From: Mucisphaera sp965279675
GTDB taxonomy: Bacteria; Planctomycetota; Phycisphaerae; Phycisphaerales; Phycisphaeraceae
Assembly (NCBI RefSeq): GCF_965279675.1
Contig: NZ_CBDIIJ010000002.1
Coordinates: 2,604,001 to 2,668,000 of the forward strand
Length of the DNA stretch: 64,000 bases
Reading direction: 5' to 3'
Both the position numbers and the translations under genes were made by a program. Positions 35,647 to 42,878 of the stretch are shown piece by piece. Under the pieces are notes generated by a model. That model had not been told where the DNA came from and made no database searches. It worked only from the letters and a program-made list of their open reading frames with translations. Positions within the stretch are counted from its first letter, which is position 1; every line of letters begins with the position of its first letter.

Positions 35647-36441
35647 TCAATAAAGCGGGTGATCTCTCAAAGCCAGTGGGCTGTCGAGAATCTCCTTGAT
35701 CACAACCAGATCACGCAGCCGAGTCGGCTCTCGCAGAAGCTGGCGTAGATCAAGCTCCGCGCCCTTCAACGACGCCAGCCGTGCCGCCTCCGCCGCCGCC
35801 TCATGCCGACGCCGCTCCTCGGCCAGCCGCGAGAGTTCCGACTGCCTGGCTCGCTGCTGCGCCAAGGCTGCCTGCTGAGCCCGGGCCTGCTGTCTCGATC
35901 CCGCCGCCTGTGCCGAAGGCTGTGACCTTTGTGCCGGAGCAGGCGTCGGTACCGGTCGCATCCGTGTTGTGGGTTGACTCGACTGCTGCGCGGCCTGAGC
36001 GCGTGCCCGCTGTGCCTGCTGCTTCGCCGCCGCCCGCTGCCGAAGCGCCTCCGCCCGTCTCCGATAGGCCTCTTGCGCTCTGGCCCTGGCCTCAGCTTCA
36101 CTCGAGCGCACATTCCCCGGTGTTCGCTGTGCTTCCGTTTGAGCCGCACGAGCACGCTGCTCAACCTGTGCTCGCATCTCAGGCGTCGGACGATTCAGGC
36201 CCGCTTCACCACTGCTGCTCTGCTGACGCCGGGCTTCCCGCTGACGCTGAAGCGCCTCACGACGCTCTCTGGCTCGCTGATCGACACGCTCCTGAACCGT
36301 CAGCCCATCATTCGGCTGATTGGCTTCCCTATCGTGCAGCCGTCCCCGCTTCTCATTTGTGGACTTGATCGCACCAGCGACGGCAGGACCAATCACAAAA
36401 GCTAGCATGGCGAGGTAGAAGATGATGTCCTGCACGCTCAT
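35647..36441 (-). CDS. Membrane-anchored coiled-coil protein, unknown function
   Basis: A 264-aa protein with one transmembrane helix near the N-terminus (IIFYLAMLAFVIGPAVAGAI) and a long Ala/Gln/Arg/Glu-rich region (residues about 40-230), probably coiled coil or disordered. A conserved-looking end, LVVIKEILDSPLALRD, resembles a short motif seen in other planctomycetal membrane proteins. Start set at 36441 because GAGGAG lies six bases upstream; the open frame extends further without support. It is 10 bases downstream of the ABC ATPase gene. Confidence 0.7.
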   Translation of the reverse strand: MSVQDIIFYLAMLAFVIGPAVAGAIKSTNEKRGRLHDREANQPNDGLTVQERVDQRARERREALQRQREARRQQSSSGEAGLNRPTPEMRAQVEQRARAAQTEAQRTPGNVRSSEAEARARAQEAYRRRAEALRQRAAAKQQAQRARAQAAQQSSQPTTRMRPVPTPAPAQRSQPSAQAAGSRQQARAQQAALAQQRARQSELSRLAEERRRHEAAAEAARLASLKGAELDLRQLLREPTRLRDLVVIKEILDSPLALRDHPLY

Positions 36442-36451
36442 GGGCGACTCC

Positions 36452-37258
36452 TCAACGCATTCTATCGACGTTTGCCCGACCCGACCCGTCCAAAGAGACG
36501 ATCGGTGTGCGATAGCCCCCAGCAAGATCCAGCATGGTGAACCCGATGCCGTAAGCCTGCTCCAGATGAGAAGCCGTCAGCACATCCGTGATCGACCCGG
36601 CAGCCAGCATCCGTCCGCATGAGATCAGCCAGCCATCATCTGCATATCGTGCCGCCAGATCGAGATCGTGGATGACCGCTACGATGGCCAGTTGCTCTTC
36701 TGCCGCCAACTGACGCAGCAGAGAGAGCGTCCGGTGTGCCCAGGCAGGATCCATCGAAGCCGTCGGCTCGTCTAACAGCAGGGCCTCCCCACGAGATTGA
36801 ACCTGGCAGCACGCTCTGGCCAGCAACCCGCGCTGACGCTCACCACCCGACAACGACGGCCAGTTCGACCCTGCCAGGTCGTGCAAACCCCACCGCTCGA
36901 TCTCAGCCTCTGCCACGGATCGCCGGGCACCAGCAGGCCAACACCCAAGACTCACCACCTCGGATAGCCGCATCGCGAAAGCCGCAGACCCCTCCTGTGG
37001 CACATAAGCCATCCGACAGGCCCGCTCCCGCTCATCAAGATCAAGTACCCGATCGTCCCCCAGAAAGACCTCGCCCTTATCAGGATGCAATTGCCCTAAC
37101 AAAACCCGTAAAAGCGTCGTCTTTCCCGAGCCGTTGGGGCCGAGGATCGCCGTGACACGGCCTCTGCTCGCGTTGGCAGTGACAGATGCCAGCAACCGCG
37201 GACGGCCCGGATAGCCGAAACTCAAATCCCTGACGCCTGGGCCCGTGAGGTCTTTCAC
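36452..37258 (-). CDS. Orphan ABC transporter ATP-binding protein (metal/siderophore type)
   Basis: An ABC ATPase of about 268 aa resembling the FecE/ZnuC/FhuC group. Walker A is GPNGSGKTTLL, the signature is LSGGERQRGLLARA, and Walker B is LLLDEPTASMDP. These import iron-siderophore, cobalamin or divalent metal with a permease and a binding protein. No permease or substrate-binding gene is adjacent, so the partner is elsewhere. I set the start at a GTG (37258) that lies six bases after TATGGT; a GTG at 37276 adds six residues. Confidence 0.85.
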   Translation of the reverse strand: MKDLTGPGVRDLSFGYPGRPRLLASVTANASRGRVTAILGPNGSGKTTLLRVLLGQLHPDKGEVFLGDDRVLDLDERERACRMAYVPQEGSAAFAMRLSEVVSLGCWPAGARRSVAEAEIERWGLHDLAGSNWPSLSGGERQRGLLARACCQVQSRGEALLLDEPTASMDPAWAHRTLSLLRQLAAEEQLAIVAVIHDLDLAARYADDGWLISCGRMLAAGSITDVLTASHLEQAYGIGFTMLDLAGGYRTPIVSLDGSGRANVDRMR

Positions 37259-37287
37259 ATCACAACCATACCCCACCCGCCCGAAGT

Positions 37288-37315
37288 TTGACGCCCGCTA
37301 AGGATGGGCTACACT
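37288..37315 (+). promoter_or_regulatory. rplM-rpsI promoter
   Basis: TTGACG (37288-37293) and TACACT (37310-37315), spacer 16, predict a start near 37322 and a leader of about 30 bases with AAGGTGAG before the rplM ATG. It lies in the gap to the divergent ABC ATPase gene. Confidence 0.65.
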
Positions 37316-37351
37316 ACGCGGCTCGAAACCACGAACCCAAGGTGAGCGCGG

Positions 37352-37795
37352 ATGAACCGTCAGACCTTCCTGGCAAAGAATAACGAAGTACCCCGGCAAT
37401 GGCTCCAGGTCGATGCCACCGATCAGATCCTCGGCCGTCTGGCAACCCAGATCGCCACCATTTTGATGGGTAAGCACAAGCCGGAATACACCCCCCACCA
37501 CGACGTCGGCGATTTCGTGGTTGTGACTAACGCCGACAAGATCCGCCTGACCGGCCGAAAGCTTGATCAGAAGCACCTCAAGCGCTACACCGGCTACCCC
37601 AGCGGTCTCAAGCTCACCAGCTATCGCGACCAGATGGAGAAGGCTCCCGAGAAACTCATCTCCGAAGCCGTCCGCCGGATGTTGCCCAAGAACAAGCTCG
37701 CTCGCCATCAGTTGACCAAGCTCAAGGTCTACCGTGGCGGCGAACACCCCCACGCCGCTCAGTCGCCCGAAGTGGTTGAGCTCACCACCCGCTAA
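37352..37795 (+). CDS. rplM: 50S ribosomal protein L13
   Basis: L13 is an early 50S assembly protein; here it has 147 aa, the normal size. Motifs: WLQVDATDQILGRLATQIAT, KHKPEYTPHHDVGDFVVVTN, VRRMLPKNKLARHQLTKLKVY. It is first in the universally conserved rplM-rpsI pair, 32 bases before the rpsI frame. The 5' leader is short, with no visible autoregulatory structure. Confidence 0.97.
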   Translation: MNRQTFLAKNNEVPRQWLQVDATDQILGRLATQIATILMGKHKPEYTPHHDVGDFVVVTNADKIRLTGRKLDQKHLKRYTGYPSGLKLTSYRDQMEKAPEKLISEAVRRMLPKNKLARHQLTKLKVYRGGEHPHAAQSPEVVELTTR

Positions 37796-37845
37796 CGCAC
37801 GCAACCCCGGCAGACTTTTGCCGGCCGATGACACGGAGACTCGAT

Positions 37846-38373
37846 TTGTCCAGCGAAGAGCAGCCATTGAACGCTCCCGAGGTCCCGGAAGTCCCTTCGG
37901 TTCCCGAAGTGCCCGGCGTCCCCGTAGTACCAACCGCCGAAGCCCCGCAGCAGCAGGTCAAGCTCAGTCAGCCCGCCACACCCGATGCCGGCGGATTCGT
38001 CTGGGGCACTGGCCGCCGCAAAGCCTCGATCGCCCGCGTCCGTATCCGACCCGGCACCGGCACCATGCTGGTCAACAACCGCCAGGTCGATGAGTACTTC
38101 AGCGAGCCCCAGCACCGCAATGCCTGCACCGCACCGCTCAACGCAACCGATGCCAAAGACATCGACGTATTCGTCAGCGTGCACGGCGGAGGCATCACCG
38201 GACAGGCAGATGCCATCCTCCTGGGCGTCGCCCGTGCCCTCAAGGGCTACGACCCGTCGATGGAAGCCGTGCTCCGTGAGAACAACTTCCTCAGCCGCGA
38301 CCCACGTAAGGTAGAGCGTAAAAAGTACGGCCAGCGCGGCGCTCGTCGGAAGTTCCAGTTCTCCAAGCGATAA
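37846..38373 (+). CDS. rpsI: 30S ribosomal protein S9 with Pro/Val-rich N-terminal extension
   Basis: S9 lies in the 30S head; its C-terminal tail (here KKYGQRGARRKFQFSKR) reaches the P-site tRNA. The core begins at about residue 48 with WGTGRRKASIARVRIRPG. Before it is a 45-residue extension with repeats of (V/P)PEVP, absent from typical S9. I chose the TTG at 37846 because GGAG lies seven bases upstream; an ATG at 37828 adds six residues but has no SD. A strong terminator follows at 38396. Confidence 0.93.
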   Translation: MSSEEQPLNAPEVPEVPSVPEVPGVPVVPTAEAPQQQVKLSQPATPDAGGFVWGTGRRKASIARVRIRPGTGTMLVNNRQVDEYFSEPQHRNACTAPLNATDAKDIDVFVSVHGGGITGQADAILLGVARALKGYDPSMEAVLRENNFLSRDPRKVERKKYGQRGARRKFQFSKR

Positions 38374-38395
38374 CTTGCCCACCCGCACAGATCCG

Positions 38396-38422
38396 AAACC
38401 GAGCCTCACGGCTCGGTTTTTT
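38396..38422 (+). terminator. Rho-independent terminator of rplM-rpsI
   Basis: AAACCGAGCC, a TCAC loop and GGCTCGGTTTTTT form a nine-pair stem with T6. It sits 23 bases after rpsI, between convergent genes, and may also help to end ribokinase transcription from the other strand, where its T run is shorter. Confidence 0.88.
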
Positions 38423-38439
38423 CATGCCTTCAAGCTGCC

Positions 38440-39336
38440 TCAGGCCCGCGAAGTCATCATCGCCGTCACTTCATCGCGGGTGGGGATCGCATCGATCGCG
38501 CCAGGGCGGGTGACACACAATGCCGCCGCGGTCGCCGCCACCTCCAGGCTCGTCCGCACTGTGCTTGCCTTGGTACGCTCAGCGATGAAGTAACCGATGA
38601 AGGTATCACCAGCAGCCGTTGTATCGACCGCATCAACAGGCACGGCATCGATCTGCGTCACGCCCTCGCGATCTGCGTAGATCACCCCCCGCGAACCCAG
38701 CGTGATAATGACCCTGCCATCCACCAGATCCCTAAGCCGAGGCACTAGGTCCCTCGCACCTGTCTGGCCAACGATCGCTTCTGCCTCGTGATGATTCACG
38801 ATCAGCAGGTCCAGCTTCTTGAGTTGATAGCCACGAACCGCCTCAGTCATAGGCGCCGGGTTGAAACATACACTCAGCCCGCGCTCAGCACCGGCTTCGA
38901 TCGCGTAGCCAACCTGGCTGATCTCGTTCTGTAGCAGCAGCAGCTCATGAGGCTGAAAACGATCGAGAGCCCGATCGACCTGGGCTCTGCTGACCCGCGC
39001 ATTGGCTCCAGCGTCCACCACAATCGCATTCTCACCACGGCCATCAACCTGCACAACAGCCGACCCCGTACTCGCCTGCTCATCGACCTCGATCAGATCA
39101 ACATCCACACCCTGCTCGGCCACCTTGTCAACCAGAGTCTGCCCGTCCTTGCCGACACGACCCGCGTGAAAAACGCGCGCTCCTGCCCGAGCCAGCGCAA
39201 CCGACTGATTCGCTCCCTTGCCACCAGCGAACTGCGAAGCCGTCCGGCAGGCCACCGTTTCCCCCGGCTTCACAATCTGTTCCACCCGCATCACACGATC
39301 GAGATTCAGAGAGCCCAGGTTCAGGATGCGAATCAT
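38440..39336 (-). CDS. rbsK: Ribokinase-like PfkB family sugar kinase
   Basis: The 298-aa PfkB-fold kinase phosphorylates ribose or a related sugar or nucleoside. N-terminal signature: ILNLGSLNLDRVMRVE then GGKGANQSVALARAGARV. The catalytic aspartate and anion hole lie in DTTAAGDTFIGYFI. Other conserved pieces are NPAPMTE and VNHHEAEAIVG. The ATG overlaps the upstream membrane-protein stop by four bases (ATGA), implying coupling. The exact sugar is not provable from sequence; no rbs transporter is nearby. Confidence 0.85.
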   Translation of the reverse strand: MIRILNLGSLNLDRVMRVEQIVKPGETVACRTASQFAGGKGANQSVALARAGARVFHAGRVGKDGQTLVDKVAEQGVDVDLIEVDEQASTGSAVVQVDGRGENAIVVDAGANARVSRAQVDRALDRFQPHELLLLQNEISQVGYAIEAGAERGLSVCFNPAPMTEAVRGYQLKKLDLLIVNHHEAEAIVGQTGARDLVPRLRDLVDGRVIITLGSRGVIYADREGVTQIDAVPVDAVDTTAAGDTFIGYFIAERTKASTVRTSLEVAATAAALCVTRPGAIDAIPTRDEVTAMMTSRA

Positions 39337-40037
39337 GAGACAGCCGCTCCACCGGTTGAGGATGGTGGAGGCATCGAAGACCGAGCCGTCCGGGGAGCCG
39401 AACGCATGTAACCGATCACGAGCAGAATCGCCCCGCCGGTGATGCAGAAAGTCATGATCGCGGCCCCGCGATACAGACCGGTTGTTCCACTGAGCATCTC
39501 ACGAAACTCACCCTGGCCCACCGCTAGAACCAGACCCGGCTCGAGCACCTCGCCCGCATCAAGAGCCGTTGTGACCCGAACGTCGGCAGGCTGCTCCAAC
39601 ACAAAGGTCCAACTGCTGTGCCCCGCCCGGCCTTCCAGACTGTAGACATACACGTCCTCCACCTCTCGCTCAGGGTCGGCCAGGCCCTTGGCAAACAGCG
39701 AAGGATCGACGTTGGGCTCGCCAGCTAACAGATCCTTGAGACTCAATGCCTCGCCCGTCTCGGCCAACACGACCAAGCACTCCATCGAGGCAGGGCGTTG
39801 CCGACCACGATTCTCCTCCACGGCGTCATGCTCAAGAAAAATCGTCCAGGCACCAGACCGATCGAGACTGAGAACTTCCGACGTGCCGATCTCCAGCCGA
39901 TGAAAGCCACCGATCCGATCACGAATGGTGGACCGTGCCTCCAGCACCTGTGCCGTAAAAACAGCAAGGCCCGCAGCCGCAAGACCCAGACCCACCACCA
40001 GATAACCGATAGCCATACCACGTCGTGAAGCGTTCAT
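39333..40037 (-). CDS. Two-helix membrane protein, function unknown
   Basis: A 234-aa protein with a transmembrane helix at each end (about residues 8-30 and 188-210). Between them, a beta-rich extracytoplasmic domain contains RSGAWTIFLEHDA and SWTFVLEQPADVRVTT. The last 20 residues are Ser/Pro/Ala-rich. I do not recognise a family. It lies between gyrB (29 bases upstream) and rbsK (four-base overlap) on the same strand, so it is likely co-transcribed with both. Confidence 0.6.
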   Translation of the reverse strand: MNASRRGMAIGYLVVGLGLAAAGLAVFTAQVLEARSTIRDRIGGFHRLEIGTSEVLSLDRSGAWTIFLEHDAVEENRGRQRPASMECLVVLAETGEALSLKDLLAGEPNVDPSLFAKGLADPEREVEDVYVYSLEGRAGHSSWTFVLEQPADVRVTTALDAGEVLEPGLVLAVGQGEFREMLSGTTGLYRGAAIMTFCITGGAILLVIGYMRSAPRTARSSMPPPSSTGGAAVS

Positions 40038-40066
40038 GCAGACATCCTAGGCAGAGACGACCCGCC

Positions 40067-42646
40067 TCACACGTCCAGATTCTTGACGTCCAACGCGTGT
40101 TCTTCGATGTATGCCCGACGGGGTTCCACGTCCTCACCCATGAGCACGCTGAACAGCTTCTCGGCCTCAGAGGCAGCATCCGTGGTCACACGCAGGAGCA
40201 CTCGATTGGAGGGATCCATCGTCGTCTCCCACAACTGCTCGGCGTCCATCTCGCCAAGGCCCTTGAATCGCTTGATATCAAGACCCGTCTTGCCAGCATC
40301 CATCAAGGCTGGCAACGCATCACGCAGATTGGTCACCTGTACTACCCTGGGCTCATCATCCTTCTTCTTTGGCTGGATATGCAGCTCAAACTTCGTCGGG
40401 CCCTGCACACCCGTCAGCGTCTGCGTCGGACGGATCAGATAGTCGTCAAGCGTCAGCCCCTGATCCACCATCCGAGCCAGCACACGCTCCAACTCTCTGA
40501 CCTCGTGCAACTCCTTACGAGTCACCGTCGCCGCGACCGACCCATTTTCGGCGGTCGCCTCCGATCCAATCGCCAGGCCATGCTCGGCCCGGAATGTGTC
40601 CTCCTCCGCCTCCGACCAGAAGAACAGATCGCCGGTCAGTCCCGAAGGATGAACCCCCGAAATCCGGACATGCGTCTTCGGCAGCCGCCCCTGACCATCC
40701 GGGTCCCTGGCACGCTGATCCGCCAGATCGGTCAGTGTCACACCACGCCGTTCCAACACGCTGATACATTCGTTCGCCTGCTGAAGTAGACGAATAAGGT
40801 CGGCCAATCCTTTGCCTTCAATAACACGTTGATCCTGCCGGTCATCCGAAAACACGATCAGCCTCGCGTTGTCCAGCGCCAGTTCTGCCAGCAAACGCCG
40901 CATCTGTGGTTCATCCACGACGTAGTCCGAACGCTTGCCGCGGATCACCTGATACAAAGGCGGCTGAGCAATGAAAATCCGGTTCTGCCTGACTAGCTCC
41001 GGCATCTGCCGAAAAAAGAAGGTCAGCAGCAGTGTTCGGATGTGGCTGCCGTCCACGTCGGCATCCGTCATGATGATAATCTTGCCGTATCGCAGCTTGG
41101 CCAGATCAAAATCATCCTCACCGATCCCGCAATTCAGCGCCTGGATGATCGTCCGAATCTCCTCGAATCCGAGGATCTTGTCCAGACGCGCCCGCTCCAC
41201 GTTCAGGATCTTGCCCTTCAGCGGCAAAATCGCCTGCGTCCGATGGTCTCGCCCGCCCTTGGCCGACCCACCCGCGGAATCACCTTCGACGAGATAGATC
41301 TCAGACTCATCCACGTTCTTGGAGGTGCAGTCGTAGAGCTTGCCAGGCAGCCCACCCGCATCGAGAGCGCCCTTACGCCGAGTCAGTTCGCGTGCCTTCC
41401 TCGCCGCCTCACGCGCCTGCGCCGCATTGACACCTTTCATGCAGATCCGCTTGGCCTCCGCGGGATGCTCCTCGCACCACGCAGAGATCGCCTGACCGAT
41501 CGTCGTATTCACAAAGCTCTCAACCTCGGCGTTGCCCAGCTTGGTCTTGGTCTGACCCTCAAACTGAGGCTCGGGCACCTTCACCGACAACACCGCACAG
41601 AGCCCCTCACGCAAATCGTCGCCGGTCGGCACCAGGTCACCCTTGAGAATCCCCTTCGTCTTTGCGTAGCTGTTAAGACTCCGGGTTAAAGCCGTCTTGA
41701 AACCGGATAGGTGCGTGCCCCCTTCAATCGTATTGATGTTGTTCGTGAAGGTCAGCAGCGTCTCGTTGTAGGAGTCGTTGTACTGAAAAGCCAGCTCGCA
41801 CTGCAGCCCCTGCTCATCATCCGCGGTTTTGAACAGAATCGGATCATGCACCGGCTGCTTGCCCTCATTGAGTGCAACCACGAAAGACGCGATCCCGTCC
41901 GGATACTCGAACGTCTCATCCTGTCCGGTCCGTTCATCAGCAATCCTGATGACAAGCCCGGGGTTCAGATAAGCCAGTTCCTTCAAGCGCCCACTCAGCG
42001 TCTCAAACCGAAACGTCGTCTCTGAGAAAATCTCGTGATCCGGCTTGAACGTGATCTTCGTCCCGCTCTCGGCTCGCTCACCGATCGGGTGCAACGCTTC
42101 GGTCACCGCACCCCGCTCAAAACTCATCGCGTGCAGCACCCCCTCACGTGCAACCTCCACCTCCAGATACTCAGACAGCGCGTTCACCACCGAAGCCCCC
42201 ACGCCGTGAAGCCCGCCCGACACCTTGTACGAATCCTTGTCAAACTTCCCACCCGCGTGCAGGACCGTCATCACGATCTCTACCGTGGGCTTGCCATCAA
42301 GCATCGGATTCGAATGCCGATACGGACCAACCGGAATACCCGAACCATCATCAGAAATCGAAACGGCCCCATCATCAGCAATCACAATCTCGATCTTCGA
42401 GCACCGCCCGGCCATGTGCTCATCGATGGAGTTGTCCACCACCTCGTAGACCAAGTGATGAAGCCCCCGCTGCGTCGTATCGCCGATGTACATCCCGGGC
42501 CGCTTGCGAACGGCCTCCAGCCCCTCAAGCACCTTGATGCTCGACTCAGAATACGAGCCCGCGGCAACGTGATGCTTCCCTTCTGCCGCTTCCAAATTCG
42601 GGGTTTGTTGGGGCTGAAGTGCGTCAGCGGCCTGCGGTTCGTCCAT
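40067..42646 (-). CDS. gyrB: DNA gyrase subunit B
   Basis: GyrB is the ATPase and Toprim subunit of type IIA topoisomerase, giving negative supercoils with GyrA. The protein is 859 aa. Motifs: SIKVLEGLEAVRKRPGMYIG, GHKL-type ATP site with DNSIDEHMAGRC, LHGVGASVVNALS, Toprim EGDSAGGSAKGGRDHRTQA, and TDADVDGSHIRTLLL. The C-terminal LWETTMDPSNRVLL is intact. The start is at 42646; the frame upstream to 42772 lacks conserved sequence. ParE would be the alternative, but the length and C-terminal region favour GyrB. gyrA is not in the window. Confidence 0.95.
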   Translation of the reverse strand: MDEPQAADALQPQQTPNLEAAEGKHHVAAGSYSESSIKVLEGLEAVRKRPGMYIGDTTQRGLHHLVYEVVDNSIDEHMAGRCSKIEIVIADDGAVSISDDGSGIPVGPYRHSNPMLDGKPTVEIVMTVLHAGGKFDKDSYKVSGGLHGVGASVVNALSEYLEVEVAREGVLHAMSFERGAVTEALHPIGERAESGTKITFKPDHEIFSETTFRFETLSGRLKELAYLNPGLVIRIADERTGQDETFEYPDGIASFVVALNEGKQPVHDPILFKTADDEQGLQCELAFQYNDSYNETLLTFTNNINTIEGGTHLSGFKTALTRSLNSYAKTKGILKGDLVPTGDDLREGLCAVLSVKVPEPQFEGQTKTKLGNAEVESFVNTTIGQAISAWCEEHPAEAKRICMKGVNAAQAREAARKARELTRRKGALDAGGLPGKLYDCTSKNVDESEIYLVEGDSAGGSAKGGRDHRTQAILPLKGKILNVERARLDKILGFEEIRTIIQALNCGIGEDDFDLAKLRYGKIIIMTDADVDGSHIRTLLLTFFFRQMPELVRQNRIFIAQPPLYQVIRGKRSDYVVDEPQMRRLLAELALDNARLIVFSDDRQDQRVIEGKGLADLIRLLQQANECISVLERRGVTLTDLADQRARDPDGQGRLPKTHVRISGVHPSGLTGDLFFWSEAEEDTFRAEHGLAIGSEATAENGSVAATVTRKELHEVRELERVLARMVDQGLTLDDYLIRPTQTLTGVQGPTKFELHIQPKKKDDEPRVVQVTNLRDALPALMDAGKTGLDIKRFKGLGEMDAEQLWETTMDPSNRVLLRVTTDAASEAEKLFSVLMGEDVEPRRAYIEEHALDVKNLDV

Positions 42647-42742
42647 GCTGTCTCGGCCTCGATAGGGGCTGGAAAGGGCGGTTGCCTCGCCCCTGGAAGC
42701 ACAACCCAAAAGGCTTCCAAAGGCACCAATCGCTAACTCGCC

Positions 42743-42772
42743 ATCATACCCGATGACAACCGCCCGCACCAA
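42743..42772 (-). promoter_or_regulatory. Candidate gyrB promoter
   Basis: On the minus strand TTGGTG (42772-42767) and TATGAT (42748-42743), spacer 18, lie about 97 bases before the gyrB start. A strikingly AT-rich tract at about 42795-42833 lies just upstream and could act as an UP element; the -35 match is weak. Confidence 0.4.
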
Positions 42773-42878
42773 TCCCAGGACCGATCCGTGATCGTATGTA
42801 AATCAATAAAAATAATGATTTTATAACTACAATCAGGGCCCTCGAACAGCCCTCGTGCGCCATCTCCGAGACCAACCC

